A stretch of 63,577 nt of DNA from Pseudomonas citronellolis (GCF_029335315.1 NZ_JARJLT010000064.1:1-63577); one strand, 5' to 3'. Positions 27,888 to 40,676 are shown, counted from the stretch's first letter. The notes: generated from the sequence alone by a model not told the origin. Numbers and translations are program-made.

Positions 27888-28575
27888 TTACGCGCTGCTG
27901 GTCTTCGACTGGGATGGCACGCTGGTGGACTCGGTGGGCCGTATCGTCGAATCCATGCGCGTGGCCGCCGAGCGCTCCGGGCTGCCTGTGCGTAGCGATG
28001 AGGCGATCAAGGGCATCATCGGCCTCGGCCTGCCCGAGGCGATCCAGTCGCTGTACCCGGAAGTCGATGACGAAGCGGCGCTGACGGTTTTTCGTGGCGA
28101 CTACGTCGAGCACTATCTGAAGCTGGAAGTCGAACCTTCTCCGCTGTTTCCCGGCGTGGCCGAGGCGCTGGAGCATTTCCGCCGGTCCGGCTACCGTCTG
28201 GCGGTCGCCACCGGCAAGAATCGCCGGGGCCTGGATCGCGTGCTCAAGGGGCGGGGTTGGGAGAGCTTCTTCGATATCACCCGTGCCGCCGACGAGTCGG
28301 CGAGCAAGCCCGATCCGCGCATGCTCCACGAGATTCTCGCGCACTGCCGGGTCGACCCCGGTCGCGCGCTGATGGTCGGCGATGCGCCCTTCGACCTAGA
28401 CATGGCGCGTCGCGCCGGCATGGACTCGGTGGCGGTGTCCTATGGTGCGCAGCCGCTGTCGGTGCTGCGCGAGTATGGTCCGCGCCTGGAGATCGGGCAT
28501 TTCAACGAATTGCGCGCCTGGCTGGATGGCTGGGTGCAGAACCCACGGATCGAGGTGAACGAGCATGTCGGATGA
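27880..28575 (+). CDS. HAD-superfamily hydrolase, phosphoglycolate-phosphatase-like
   Basis: A 231-residue HAD phosphatase. Motif I is [11 protein letters not shown] at about residues 8-18 with the nucleophilic Asp; motif II is [11 protein letters not shown]; motif III is SKPDPRM; motif IV is [13 protein letters not shown] helical cap between motifs I and II makes it a subclass I enzyme like Gph/YigB. The true substrate is unknown. It sits between rluC (8-bp overlap) and an S49 peptidase (11-bp overlap), the conserved Pseudomonas order. Confidence 0.9.
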   Translation: MPDYALLVFDWDGTLVDSVGRIVESMRVAAERSGLPVRSDEAIKGIIGLGLPEAIQSLYPEVDDEAALTVFRGDYVEHYLKLEVEPSPLFPGVAEALEHFRRSGYRLAVATGKNRRGLDRVLKGRGWESFFDITRAADESASKPDPRMLHEILAHCRVDPGRALMVGDAPFDLDMARRAGMDSVAVSYGAQPLSVLREYGPRLEIGHFNELRAWLDGWVQNPRIEVNEHVG

Positions 28576-29545
28576 GTGGAAGGCCGAGGAGTCCGCAAAG
28601 GACGACGCGAAGAGCTGGAAGCTGCTGGAGAAGGCCGTGCTGGCCGGCGTGCAGGAACAGCGCCGGGCGCGTCGCTGGGGGATCTTCTTCAAGCTGCTGA
28701 CCTTCGTCTACCTGTTCCTCGCCATCGCCCTGTTCACGCCGTTCAGCGGGCTGTCCAAGTCCGCGTCGCGCAGTGGCAGCCATACCGCGCTGGTCGAGGT
28801 GAAGGGCATGATCGCCGACGACGAGCCGGCCAGCGCCGACAATGTCGTCGGAGCGCTGAAGGCGGCCTTCGAGGACTCCGGCACCAAGGCTGTGGTCCTG
28901 CGCATCAACAGCCCGGGCGGCAGCCCGGTGCAGTCCGGCTATATATATGACGAGATCAAGCGCCTGCGCGGCCTGCACCCGGAGGTGAAGGTCTACGCGG
29001 TGATCAGTGATCTCGGAGCCTCCGGCGCCTACTACATCGCCAGCGCGGCGGACGAGATCTATGCCGACAAGGCCAGCCTGGTCGGCTCCATCGGCGTGAC
29101 CGCGGCCACCTTCGGCTTCGTCGGCACCATGGAGAAGCTCGGTGTCGACCGTCGCGTCTACACCTCCGGCGAGCACAAGGCTTTCCTCGATCCGTTCCAG
29201 CCGCCCAAGGCGGAGGAGACCCAGTTCTGGCAGGGTGTGCTCGACACCACCCACAAGCAGTTCATCGACAGCGTGAAGAAAGGGCGGGGCGATCGCCTGA
29301 AGGACAAGGATCATCCCGAGCTGTTCTCCGGATTGATCTGGTCCGGCGAACAGGCGCTGCAACTCGGCCTCATCGATGGCCTGGGCAGCACCAGCTACGT
29401 GGCGCGGGAAGTGATCAAGGAAAAGGAAATCGTCGACTACACCGTGCAGGAGACGCCCTTCGATCGCTTCGCCAAGAAGCTCGGCACCAGCGTCGCCGAG
29501 CGCCTGGCGCTGTGGATGGGTTGGCAGGGGCCGGCGCTGCGCTGA
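28565..29545 (+). CDS. Signal-peptide peptidase-like S49 protease (SppA/SohB family)
   Basis: A 326-residue inner-membrane serine peptidase of family S49, single-domain like SohB or short SppA. A cytosolic N-terminal tail is followed by a membrane helix (FFKLLTFVYLFLAIALF, about residues 40-58). The periplasmic domain has INSPGGSP and the nucleophile in SDLGASGAYYIASAADEIYA; a downstream Lys in the HKAFLDPF region is a candidate general base. It probably degrades signal peptides or membrane proteins. It is the last gene of the rluC operon, with a terminator after it. Confidence 0.9.
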   Translation: MSDEWKAEESAKDDAKSWKLLEKAVLAGVQEQRRARRWGIFFKLLTFVYLFLAIALFTPFSGLSKSASRSGSHTALVEVKGMIADDEPASADNVVGALKAAFEDSGTKAVVLRINSPGGSPVQSGYIYDEIKRLRGLHPEVKVYAVISDLGASGAYYIASAADEIYADKASLVGSIGVTAATFGFVGTMEKLGVDRRVYTSGEHKAFLDPFQPPKAEETQFWQGVLDTTHKQFIDSVKKGRGDRLKDKDHPELFSGLIWSGEQALQLGLIDGLGSTSYVAREVIKEKEIVDYTVQETPFDRFAKKLGTSVAERLALWMGWQGPALR

Positions 29546-29564
29546 GTCGCCGCTGTCCCATGAG

Positions 29565-29598
29565 AAAGCCGCTTCCTTCTATAGGGGCGGCTTTTTGC
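29565..29598 (+). terminator. Terminator of the rluC operon
   Basis: AAAGCCGC at 29565-29572 pairs with GCGGCTTT at 29587-29594, followed by TTGCTTT. Confidence 0.75.
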
Positions 29599-29602
29599 TT
29601 TC

Positions 29603-29626
29603 GTAGGAGCGAGCTTGCTCGCGAAC
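29603..29626. repeat. REP element
   Basis: GTAGGAGCGAGCTTGCTCGC followed by GAAC, the canonical Pseudomonas REP. It lies between two convergent transcription units. Identical 24-mers occur at 56957 and 63538. Confidence 0.9.
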
Positions 29627-29657
29627 ATCGCTCCCGTTTGCGCGGTGGTGATTCGGC

Positions 29658-30236
29658 TCAGGGAACCTGGATGCCCTCGGCCAGCAGCATGTCCACCAGT
29701 CGGATCAGTGGCAGGCCGACCAGGCTGGTGGCGTCCTCGCCCTCGGTGGCGCGGAACAGGCTGACGCCCAGACCTTCGGCCTTGAAGCTGCCGGCGCAGT
29801 CGAAGGGCTGCTCGGCCTGCAGGTAGCGCAGGATGGTGGCGTCCTCGAGTTCGCGGAAGTGCACGCGGAACGGTACGCAGTCCACCTGGCAGCGCCCGCT
29901 GGCGGCGTCCAGTACGGCCAGGCCGGTGAGGAAGCTGACGGTGCCGCCGCTGGAAGCCTTGAGTTGTTCGTGGGCGCGTTCGAGCGTGTGCGGTTTGCCG
30001 AGGATCGCCTGGCCCTGGACGGCGGCCTGGTCGGAGCCGATGATCAGGTGGTTCGGAAAGCGCTCGGCCAGGGCGCGGGCCTTGTGCTCGGCCAGGCGGC
30101 GCACCAGTTGCTCGGCGCTTTCGCCGGGCAGCGGGCTTTCATCTATATCCGGGCTGGCGCATTCGAAGGGCAGGCGCAGCCGTTGCAGCAGCTCGCGGCG
30201 GTAGGGCGAGCTGGAGGCGAGGAGCAGTGGGCGCAT
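29658..30236 (-). CDS. Maf-family nucleotide pyrophosphatase (YceF type)
   Basis: A 192-residue Maf protein that hydrolyses non-canonical nucleoside triphosphates; the YceF subtype prefers 7-methyl-GTP. It has N-terminal LASSSPYRRELLQRL, the ESPLPGESAEQLVRRLAEHKA segment and IIGSDQAAV with the catalytic Asp/Gln site. ATG 30236 is chosen because the family begins with MxPLLLASSSPYR; the open frame upstream crosses the yceD promoter. It is divergent from yceD, the conserved arrangement in Gammaproteobacteria. Confidence 0.93.
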   Translation of the reverse strand: MRPLLLASSSPYRRELLQRLRLPFECASPDIDESPLPGESAEQLVRRLAEHKARALAERFPNHLIIGSDQAAVQGQAILGKPHTLERAHEQLKASSGGTVSFLTGLAVLDAASGRCQVDCVPFRVHFRELEDATILRYLQAEQPFDCAGSFKAEGLGVSLFRATEGEDATSLVGLPLIRLVDMLLAEGIQVP

Positions 30237-30310
30237 CGGGGGTCTCCTGGGTAGGCTCGCCGATTCTAGCGAAAAGGGCTGTCCATACAGCGGTTTATGG
30301 CTAATTTCCT

Positions 30311-30338
30311 TTGACAGGCACGGGTGCATCCCTATAAT
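30311..30338 (+). promoter_or_regulatory. Consensus sigma-70 promoter for yceD-rpmF-plsX
   Basis: TTGACA at 30311-30316 and TATAAT at 30333-30338 are both exact consensus hexamers, 16 bp apart. The yceD ATG follows the -10 box by 9 bases. Such a perfect promoter suits a ribosomal protein operon. Confidence 0.9.
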
Positions 30339-30347
30339 GGCGCGCTT

Positions 30348-30878
30348 ATGTTGAATGGGCCGATACCACCTCACGTCGATCCGCGCAAATTGGTAGAGCG
30401 CGAAGTCACCCTCGAGGGTGAGCTTCCACTCGCCAGTATGCCGCGGGTCTGCGAACAGCTGACCAGCAGTGACGGCAACGTCCGGGCGAAGTTTTCCTTC
30501 CACCGTGACGAGCAGAAACTGGCGGTCATGCATGTTCACGTCGACGCGCAGGTGAGCATGGTATGCCAACGCTGCCTCGAGCCGGCGACCTTCCGGGTCA
30601 CCGGTGATTCAGACTTCGCCATCCTCTGGGAAGGCCAGTCTACCGAGGGGCTGCCGAAGGGGTACGATGCGCTGGAAGTGGGGGAGGAACCCCTCGACCT
30701 GCCACCTCTGGTCGAGGATGAGCTGTTGCTCGCCTTGCCCATCGTTCCGGCCCATGACCCTGAGGAATGCCAGCATCCGGCGGGATTTGCAGCAGCGCCC
30801 GAGCCGAGCGAGAACGTGGAAGAACGTCCCAACCCGTTCAGCGTACTGGCGCAGTTGAAGCGTGACCCAAACGTTTAG
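30348..30878 (+). CDS. yceD: YceD (DUF177) large-subunit rRNA accumulation protein
   Basis: A 176-residue DUF177 protein. Bacterial and plant members support 23S rRNA accumulation, and the gene almost always precedes rpmF. The N terminus LNGPIPPHVDPRKL and the central VCQRCLEPATFRV cysteine pair are typical, with another Cys near the C terminus (EECQHPA). The ATG at 30348 is only 9 bases beyond a consensus -10 box, so there is no room for a ribosome site; an upstream in-frame ATG at 30324 lies inside the promoter. It is followed by rpmF after 13 bp. Confidence 0.92.
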   Translation: MLNGPIPPHVDPRKLVEREVTLEGELPLASMPRVCEQLTSSDGNVRAKFSFHRDEQKLAVMHVHVDAQVSMVCQRCLEPATFRVTGDSDFAILWEGQSTEGLPKGYDALEVGEEPLDLPPLVEDELLLALPIVPAHDPEECQHPAGFAAAPEPSENVEERPNPFSVLAQLKRDPNV

Positions 30879-30891
30879 GAGTTAATCAATC

Positions 30892-31074
30892 ATGGCTGTT
30901 CAGCAGAACAAAAAATCCCGTTCCGCTCGTGACATGCGTCGTTCGCACGACGCCCTCGAAGCGAACGCTCTGTCCGTAGAAAAGAGCACTGGCGAAGTTC
31001 ACCTGCGCCACCACGTCTCCCCGGACGGTTTCTATCGCGGCCGTAAGGTCGTAGACAAGGGCTCTGACGAGTAA
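30892..31074 (+). CDS. rpmF: 50S ribosomal protein L32
   Basis: A 60-residue bL32 protein with the usual start [21 protein letters not shown] and GFYRGRKVV near the end. It lacks the zinc-finger cysteines found in some bacterial L32 proteins. A ribosome site (AGGAG) precedes the ATG. It is placed between yceD and plsX, the conserved order linking ribosome and lipid synthesis. Confidence 0.98.
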   Translation: MAVQQNKKSRSARDMRRSHDALEANALSVEKSTGEVHLRHHVSPDGFYRGRKVVDKGSDE

Positions 31075-31077
31075 TCC

Positions 31078-32085
31078 TTGTCCGCACCAATCATCGCGAT
31101 TGATGCAATGGGTGGGGACTTCGGTCCCCACTGCATTGTTCCGGCCAGTATTGCCTTTCTGGCTGAGCACCCCTCGCTACAACTGGTCCTCGTCGGCCAA
31201 GCTCCCCTCCTCGAATCCCTTTGCGCCCGCGTTTCCGCGATCGACCGCCCGCGTCTGCACATCCAGCACGCCAGCGAAGTCATCGGTATGGACGAGCGTC
31301 CGTCCCAGGCGCTGCGCAGCAAGCCCGACTCCTCCATGCGTGTCGCCCTCGAACTGGTTCGCGACGGCGCGGCCCATGCCTGCGTGAGTGCCGGCAATAC
31401 CGGGGCGCTGATGGCCTTGTCGCGCTACCTGCTCAAGACCCTGCCGGGTATCGACCGGCCCGCCATGGTGACCGCCGTGCCGACCCAGGCCGGGCATTGC
31501 CACCTGCTGGACCTGGGCGCCAACGTCGATTGCAGTGCCGAGCATCTTTACCAGTTCGCGGTGATGGGTGCGGTGGCGGCCGAGGCGCTGGGCAAGGCCA
31601 ATCCACGGGTGGCGCTGCTCAACGTCGGCACCGAGGAAATCAAGGGCAACCAGCAGGTCAAGCTGGCCTCGACCCTGCTGGAGCAGGCGCGCGGCATCAA
31701 CTACATCGGCTACATAGAAGGTGACGGCCTGTACCGTGGCCTCGCCGACGTGGTGGTGTGCGACGGCTTCGTCGGCAATATCCTGCTGAAGTCCAGCGAG
31801 GGTCTGGCGGCCATGGTGGTCAGCCGGCTCGAAGAGCTGTTCGCCTCCAGTCTCTCGGCCAAGGCCGTCGGCCTAGTGGCCATGCCGCTGCTGCGACGCC
31901 TGCGCGCCGACCTGACCCCTGCCCGGCACAATGGCGCGAGCTTCCTCGGCCTGCAGGGCATCGTGGTGAAGAGTCACGGCAGCGCGGCGGAGGAGGGTAT
32001 TCAGAGCGCTCTGCGTCGGGCCCTGGCGGAGATTCGCGAGAACCTGCCGCAGCGCCTTCATGGGCGGCTCGAGAGCCTGCTCTAA
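31078..32085 (+). CDS. plsX: Phosphate acyltransferase PlsX
   Basis: A 335-residue peripheral membrane enzyme that makes acyl-phosphate from acyl-ACP for phosphatidic acid synthesis. Family segments are [12 protein letters not shown] at the start, [25 protein letters not shown] and [13 protein letters not shown]. The start is a TTG at 31078, 3 bp after the rpmF stop, giving the family N terminus; this rare start may tune its level against L32. No fabH follows, unlike E. coli. Confidence 0.95.
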   Translation: MSAPIIAIDAMGGDFGPHCIVPASIAFLAEHPSLQLVLVGQAPLLESLCARVSAIDRPRLHIQHASEVIGMDERPSQALRSKPDSSMRVALELVRDGAAHACVSAGNTGALMALSRYLLKTLPGIDRPAMVTAVPTQAGHCHLLDLGANVDCSAEHLYQFAVMGAVAAEALGKANPRVALLNVGTEEIKGNQQVKLASTLLEQARGINYIGYIEGDGLYRGLADVVVCDGFVGNILLKSSEGLAAMVVSRLEELFASSLSAKAVGLVAMPLLRRLRADLTPARHNGASFLGLQGIVVKSHGSAAEEGIQSALRRALAEIRENLPQRLHGRLESLL

Positions 32086-32292
32086 GTGACTGAATAGAAA
32101 GGAATTAGAGATTTCTGGCGGGGAATGGGGGTATGCTTGCGCGGCGCGCGCTCAGGGCTGGCCGGCAGGCTGGGTCCGAATCGCTCGCCGATGTGACCGC
32201 GAGGTCGAGGCCGTCATCCAACTGTCAGTTCCATGCGCCAGGCTGCTGCTGGCGTTATCCCTAGACGAAACAGACACAAGGGACCCGTTGCA

Positions 32293-33228
32293 ATGTCCGC
32301 ATCCCTCGCATTCGTTTTCCCCGGCCAGGGCTCTCAGTCCCTCGGCATGCTCGCCGAACTGGGCGCGCAGCCATCGGTGCGCGATACCTTCGCCGAAGCC
32401 TCCGCGGCCCTGGGCTACGACCTCTGGGCGCTGGTCCAGGAAGGCCCGGAAGAGCGCCTGAACCAGACCGACAAGACCCAGCCCGCGATTCTCACCGCCT
32501 CCATCGCCCTGTGGCGCCAGTGGCAGGCCGAGGGTGGCGCGCAGCCGGCCTATGTCGCCGGCCACAGCCTGGGTGAGTACTCGGCGCTGGTCGCCGCCGG
32601 CAGCCTGGGCTTCGCCGACGCGGTCAAGCTGGTCGAGCGCCGCGGCCAATTGATGCAGGAAGCGGTGCCCGCCGGTACCGGTGGCATGGCCGCCATTCTC
32701 GGCCTGGAAGATGCCGACGTGCTGGCCGCCTGCGCCGAAGCCGCGCAGGGTGAAGTGGTCAGCGCGGTCAACTTCAACGCTCCCGGCCAGGTCGTGATCG
32801 CCGGCGCCGCCGCCGCGGTCGAGCGCGCCATCGAGGCCTGCAAGGCTCGCGGTGCCAAGCGTGCCGTAGCGCTGCCGGTCAGCGTGCCGTCGCACTGCGC
32901 GCTGATGCGCCCGGCTGCCGAGCGTTTCGCCGAAGCGGTGGAAGCCATCGCCTGGCAGGTGCCGCAGATCGCCCTGGTGCAGAACGTCAGCGCCCAGGTG
33001 CCGGCGGACCTCGCCACCCTCAAGCGCGACCTGCTGGCGCAGCTGTACAGCCCGGTGCGCTGGGTCGAGACCGTGCAACTGCTGGCCGCCAATGGCGTGA
33101 CCGATCTGGTAGAGTGCGGCCCGGGCAAGGTCCTGGCCGGCTTGAACAAGCGCTGCGCCAAGGGCGTGAGCACCCACAACCTGGATTCGACGGACGCCTT
33201 CGCGGCGGCTCGTGCGGCTCTGGCTTGA
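32293..33228 (+). CDS. fabD: Malonyl-CoA:ACP transacylase
   Basis: A 311-residue enzyme that loads malonate onto ACP. It has FVFPGQGSQSLGM at the N terminus, the nucleophilic serine in GHSLGEYSAL near residue 92, and the conserved His in SVPSHCALM. The ATG at 32293 follows a 207-bp gap after plsX, containing a GGTATGCTTG that could be a -10 element. Length is normal. Confidence 0.97.
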   Translation: MSASLAFVFPGQGSQSLGMLAELGAQPSVRDTFAEASAALGYDLWALVQEGPEERLNQTDKTQPAILTASIALWRQWQAEGGAQPAYVAGHSLGEYSALVAAGSLGFADAVKLVERRGQLMQEAVPAGTGGMAAILGLEDADVLAACAEAAQGEVVSAVNFNAPGQVVIAGAAAAVERAIEACKARGAKRAVALPVSVPSHCALMRPAAERFAEAVEAIAWQVPQIALVQNVSAQVPADLATLKRDLLAQLYSPVRWVETVQLLAANGVTDLVECGPGKVLAGLNKRCAKGVSTHNLDSTDAFAAARAALA

Positions 33229-33243
33229 ACAGGAGATAAGAGC

Positions 33244-33987
33244 ATGAGTTTGCAAGGTAAGGTTGCCCTGGTCACCGGCGCCAGTCGTGGCATCGGCCAG
33301 GCCATCGCCCTCGAGCTGGGCCGCCTGGGCGCCACCGTGATCGGCACCGCGACCACCGAGTCCGGCGCACAGAAGATTTCCGAGTACCTCAAGGCCAACG
33401 GCATCGAGGGTTCGGGCAAGGTTCTCGACGTCGCCAACGACGAATCCGTCGCCAGCACCCTGGAAGCCATCCAGAAGGAAGCCGGCCAGCCGCTGATCGT
33501 TGTCAACAACGCCGGCATCACCCGCGACAACCTGCTGATGCGGATGAAGGACGACGAGTGGTTCGACGTGGTCAACACCAACCTCAACAGCCTCTACCGT
33601 CTGTCGAAAGCCGTGCTGCGCGGCATGACCAAGGCGCGCTGGGGCCGCATCATCAGCATCGGCTCGGTGGTCGGCGCCATGGGCAACGCCGGGCAGACCA
33701 ACTATGCTGCTGCGAAGGCCGGCCTAGAGGGCTTCACCCGCGCGCTGGCGCGCGAAGTGGGCTCCCGCTCCATCACCGTGAACGCGGTGGCGCCGGGCTT
33801 CATCGACACCGACATGACCCGTGAACTGCCCGAAGCCCAGCGTGAAGCGCTGCTCGGCCAGATTCCGCTGGGTCGTCTCGGCCAAGCCGAAGAGATCGCC
33901 AAGGTGGTAGGATTCCTCGCCTCCGATGGCGCCGCTTATGTGACCGGCGCCACGGTACCGGTGAATGGCGGAATGTACATGAGCTGA
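33244..33987 (+). CDS. fabG: 3-oxoacyl-ACP reductase
   Basis: A 247-residue short-chain dehydrogenase that reduces beta-ketoacyl-ACP with NADPH. It has TGASRGIGQAIA, NNAGITRDNLL, and the Ser-Tyr-Lys triad in the SIGSVVGAMGN and NYAAAKAG segments. An AGGAG ribosome site lies 8 bp upstream. It follows fabD by 15 bp. Confidence 0.97.
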   Translation: MSLQGKVALVTGASRGIGQAIALELGRLGATVIGTATTESGAQKISEYLKANGIEGSGKVLDVANDESVASTLEAIQKEAGQPLIVVNNAGITRDNLLMRMKDDEWFDVVNTNLNSLYRLSKAVLRGMTKARWGRIISIGSVVGAMGNAGQTNYAAAKAGLEGFTRALAREVGSRSITVNAVAPGFIDTDMTRELPEAQREALLGQIPLGRLGQAEEIAKVVGFLASDGAAYVTGATVPVNGGMYMS

Positions 33988-34022
33988 ATGTGACCTTACT
34001 CTTCGCGGAGGTGTCATATGCG

Positions 34023-34065
34023 CTGTCTAAAATCCGTTATAAAGATGCAACTGGGTTATAGACAG
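34023..34065. other. Inverted repeat between fabG and acpP
   Basis: CTGTCTA at 34023-34029 is the inverse of TAGACAG at 34059-34065; with the next three bases the arms match 9 of 10. The arms are 29 nt apart and enclose TTATAAAG. It could be a regulator site or mRNA fold upstream of acpP. Confidence 0.4.
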
Positions 34066-34103
34066 AACATCGTGGTAGTCGCGAAGGGGTGTCAGCGTTC
34101 AGC

Positions 34104-34131
34104 TTGAAATGCGGAAAACCCTTTCTATACA
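34104..34131 (+). promoter_or_regulatory. Promoter of acpP
   Basis: TTGAAA at 34104-34109 and TATACA at 34126-34131 with a 16-bp spacer, 50 bp before the acpP start. A private promoter fits the very high ACP demand. Confidence 0.6.
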
Positions 34132-34181
34132 CTTACCCGCAGCCCAGCTGCACGGATTGTCCATAGGAGTGAAAACAAGGT

Positions 34182-34418
34182 ATGAGCACCATCGAAGAAC
34201 GCGTCAAGAAGATCGTTGCTGAGCAACTCGGCGTTAAGGAAGAAGAAGTCACCAACAGCGCTTCCTTCGTTGAAGACCTGGGCGCCGACTCCCTTGACAC
34301 CGTTGAGCTGGTGATGGCTCTGGAAGAGGAATTCGAGACCGAAATCCCCGACGAGCAAGCCGAAAAGATCACCACCGTTCAGGAAGCCATCGACTACATC
34401 GTTGCCCACCAGCAATAA
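34182..34418 (+). CDS. acpP: Acyl carrier protein
   Basis: A 78-residue acidic carrier protein. The phosphopantetheine attachment serine lies in [17 protein letters not shown] (Ser near residue 37-38). It carries growing fatty acids for FabD, FabG and FabF encoded around it. There is an AGGAG site upstream and a strong terminator 22 bp after the stop, so it is expressed largely on its own. Confidence 0.99.
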   Translation: MSTIEERVKKIVAEQLGVKEEEVTNSASFVEDLGADSLDTVELVMALEEEFETEIPDEQAEKITTVQEAIDYIVAHQQ

Positions 34419-34440
34419 GTAGCCGTTTCCCGACGGAAGA

Positions 34441-34477
34441 AGCCGCACGGCCTGCGAAGGCGTGCGGCTTTTCTTTA
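34441..34477 (+). terminator. Terminator after acpP
   Basis: AGCCGCACG at 34441-34449 pairs with CGTGCGGCT at 34461-34469, followed by TTTCTTT. Confidence 0.9.
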
Positions 34478-34548
34478 AGCGTAGCGCTGGACAGCCCTGG
34501 TCGCGGTCCGGCGTATATGCCGTGTATTCGCAAAATGAGGAAGTCGTA

Positions 34549-35792
<1,244 letters not shown>

Positions 35793-35793
<1 letters not shown>

Positions 35794-36608
35794 TGCTCGC
35801 CTGGGTCGACGGCCGGCCCGCCGAGGCCCTGTCCGTGCGTGATCGCGGGCTGGCCTACGGCGATGGCCTGTTCGAGACCATCGCCGTGTCCGCCGGCAGG
35901 CCGCGCCTGCTGGCGCGGCACCTGGCGCGGCTGCGGGAAGGCGCGCGGCGCCTGTACCTGCCGCTGTCGCTGGAAGTCGTCGAGGCCGAGCTGCTCGCCT
36001 TCTGCGCCGAGCTGGGCGACGGCGTGGCCAAGCTGCTGCTGACCCGTGGCGAAGGCTTGCGCGGTTACGCCGCGCCGGCCGACGCGCAATGCCGGCGCGT
36101 CCTTCTCGGCTCGCCGGCCCCCGCCTATCCGGCGGCCAATTTCGACGAGGGCGTGGCCCTCTACCCCTGCGTCACCCGCCTGGCCGAGCAACCGCTGCTG
36201 GCCGGCCTCAAGCATCTCAACCGCCTGGAACAGGTCCTGGCGCGCAGCGAGTGGAGCGACCCCGCCTGCGCCGAAGGGCTGATGCGCGACCAGAGTGGCC
36301 GGGTGATCGAGGGGGTGTTCAGCAACCTGTTCCTGGTCCTCGACGGTCAGTTGCTCACCCCCGAGCTCAGCCGTTGCGGCGTGGCCGGGGTGATGCGCGC
36401 CGAATTGCTGGAATGGGCGGCGGGGCAGGGCATCGCCACCCAGGTGCGGGATGTCTCGCTCGACGAACTGTTGCGCGCCGATGAGGTCTTCCTCTGCAAC
36501 AGCCTCTACGGCATCTGGCCGGTGCGCCGGCTCGAGGCGCACGCCTGGCCGGTGGGGGCGATCACCCGTAAACTGCAAACCCATTTTCGCGAACTGCTGG
36601 ATTCCTGA
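35793..36608 (+). CDS. pabC: Aminodeoxychorismate lyase
   Basis: A 271-residue fold-type IV PLP enzyme that converts 4-amino-4-deoxychorismate to p-aminobenzoate for folate. It has DRGLAYGDGLFETIAV near the N terminus, the PLP lysine in GLKHLNRLEQVLAR, and EGVFSNLFLV for cofactor binding. It is coupled to fabF and followed after 3 bp by mltG, the usual order. Confidence 0.95.
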
Positions 36609-36611
36609 CCT

Positions 36612-39331
<2,720 letters not shown>

Positions 39332-39366
39332 AATCGGCCAAATCGGATCATCGCTAGGACAGCCGC

Positions 39367-39723
39367 ATGAGCTTGCCACCGAACCTGGGACCGCGTAACG
39401 GTATCCTGTCCCTGACCATCAAGGACAAGTCCGTTCTGTACGCCGCGTACATGCCGTTCATTCGCAACGGCGGGCTGTTCATCCCGACCAACAAGACCTA
39501 CAAGCTGGGCGACGAGGTCTTCATGCTGCTCAACCTGATGGACGAGCCGGAGAAGATCCCGGTGGCCGGCAAGGTGGTCTGGATCACCCCCAAGGGCGCC
39601 CAGGGCAACCGCGCCGCCGGTATCGGCGTGCAGTTCAACGACGGTGACAACACCGCGCGCAACAAGATCGAGACGTACCTGGCCGGGGCGCTGAAGTCCG
39701 ACAGGCCGACCCATACCATGTGA
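39367..39723 (+). CDS. pilZ: Type IV pilus biogenesis protein PilZ
   Basis: A 118-residue protein, the founding PilZ protein needed for type IV pilus assembly in P. aeruginosa. It begins SLPPNLGPRNGILSLTIKDK and has NGGLFIPTNKTYKLGDEVFM and GIGVQFNDGDN. It lacks the RxxxR arginine motif, as known for this family, and so is not expected to bind cyclic di-GMP; PilZ works through PilB and FimX. Length matches exactly. Confidence 0.97.
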   Translation: MSLPPNLGPRNGILSLTIKDKSVLYAAYMPFIRNGGLFIPTNKTYKLGDEVFMLLNLMDEPEKIPVAGKVVWITPKGAQGNRAAGIGVQFNDGDNTARNKIETYLAGALKSDRPTHTM

Positions 39724-39756
39724 GCCGCGACGCGGCGCGCAGCGACAGATCGCAGG

Positions 39757-39776
39757 AGGCGCCCGCAGGGGCGCTT
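39757..39776 (+). terminator. Weak hairpin between pilZ and tatD
   Basis: GCGCCC at 39759-39764 pairs with GGGCGC at 39769-39774 with a 4-nt loop, followed by TTCGTCATTT. It may attenuate the long operon before tatD. Confidence 0.4.
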
Positions 39777-39800
39777 CGTCATTTCCGGAGTACCGATTAG

Positions 39801-40577
39801 ATGCTGGTCGATTCCCATTGCCACCTCGACCGCCTGGACCTGGCGGCCCACGACGGCTCGCTGGACGCCGCCCTGGACACCGCGCGTGCGCGAGGCGTCG
39901 GGCAGTTCCTCTGCATCGGCGTCAGCGCCGACAACGCCAGGGCGGTCAAGGACCTGGCCGAGCGCTACACCGACGTGCACTGTTCGGTGGGCGTCCACCC
40001 GCTGGACCTGGAGCCCGGCGCCGCGCCGGCGCTGGACTGGCTGCTGGGCGAGCTGAACCACCCGCGCGTGGTCGCCATCGGCGAGACCGGCCTGGACTAC
40101 CACTACGAGCCCGAGGCCGCCGAACTGCAACAGCAAGCCTTCCGCCTGCACCTGGAAGCGGCCAATGTCACCGGCAAGCCGGTCATCGTCCACACCCGCG
40201 AAGCCCGCGCCGACACCCTGGCGCTGCTGCGCGAGGCGGCATTGCCGCAGGCCGGCGTGCTGCACTGCTTCACCGAGGACTGGGAGATGGCCAGGGCGGC
40301 GCTGGACATCGGCTTCTACATCTCGCTGTCGGGCATCGTCACCTTCCGCAACGCCGAAGCGCTGCGCGACGTGGCGCGCCAGGTCCCGGCCGACCGCCTG
40401 CTGGTGGAGACCGACTCGCCGTACCTGGCCCCGGTGCCGCATCGGGGCAAGCCGAACCTGCCGGAGTACGTGCGCGAGGTGGCCGAGTACCTGGCGGTGC
40501 TGCGCGGGGTCAGCTTCGAGACCCTGGCCGAGCAGACCACCGCGAACTTCCGCCGGTTGTTCCCGCTGGCGGTCTGA
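39801..40577 (+). CDS. TatD-family metal-dependent hydrolase
   Basis: A 258-residue TIM-barrel hydrolase of the TatD/YcfH type. Metal ligands are visible in DSHCHLDRLDL (HxH), GETGLDYHYE, IVHTREA, HCFTEDWE and TDSPYLAPVPHRGK. Family members show 3'-5' exonuclease or D-aminoacyl-tRNA deacylase activity; the substrate here is not certain. The order pilZ-tatD after holB is conserved (YcfH in E. coli also follows holB). Confidence 0.93.
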   Translation: MLVDSHCHLDRLDLAAHDGSLDAALDTARARGVGQFLCIGVSADNARAVKDLAERYTDVHCSVGVHPLDLEPGAAPALDWLLGELNHPRVVAIGETGLDYHYEPEAAELQQQAFRLHLEAANVTGKPVIVHTREARADTLALLREAALPQAGVLHCFTEDWEMARAALDIGFYISLSGIVTFRNAEALRDVARQVPADRLLVETDSPYLAPVPHRGKPNLPEYVREVAEYLAVLRGVSFETLAEQTTANFRRLFPLAV

Positions 40578-40601
40578 CTTACCCGAGCGCGCTGCCTTTC
40601 C

Positions 40602-40650
40602 TGCAGGAGCGCGCCATGCGCGCGATCGCGGGCATGGCCTGCTCCTGCGG
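40602..40650. repeat. REP-like palindromic element
   Basis: TGCAGGAGCGCGCCATGCGC is followed by GCGATCGCGGGCATGGCCTG and CTCCTGCGG; the ends are inverse with one mismatch. It is a degenerate REP pair downstream of tatD. Confidence 0.6.
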
Positions 40651-40676
40651 GGCGGGCAGGAGCTTTTCGCGCGCAT

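Noticed and set aside
31873-33255. Minus-strand frames covering the plsX-fabD gap
   Set aside because: They continue as antisense through plsX and fabD, and have no ribosome site or family match.
39367-39723. PilZ lacking the RxxxR motif as a degenerate c-di-GMP receptor
   Set aside because: The founding PilZ protein naturally lacks this motif; length and sequence are normal.
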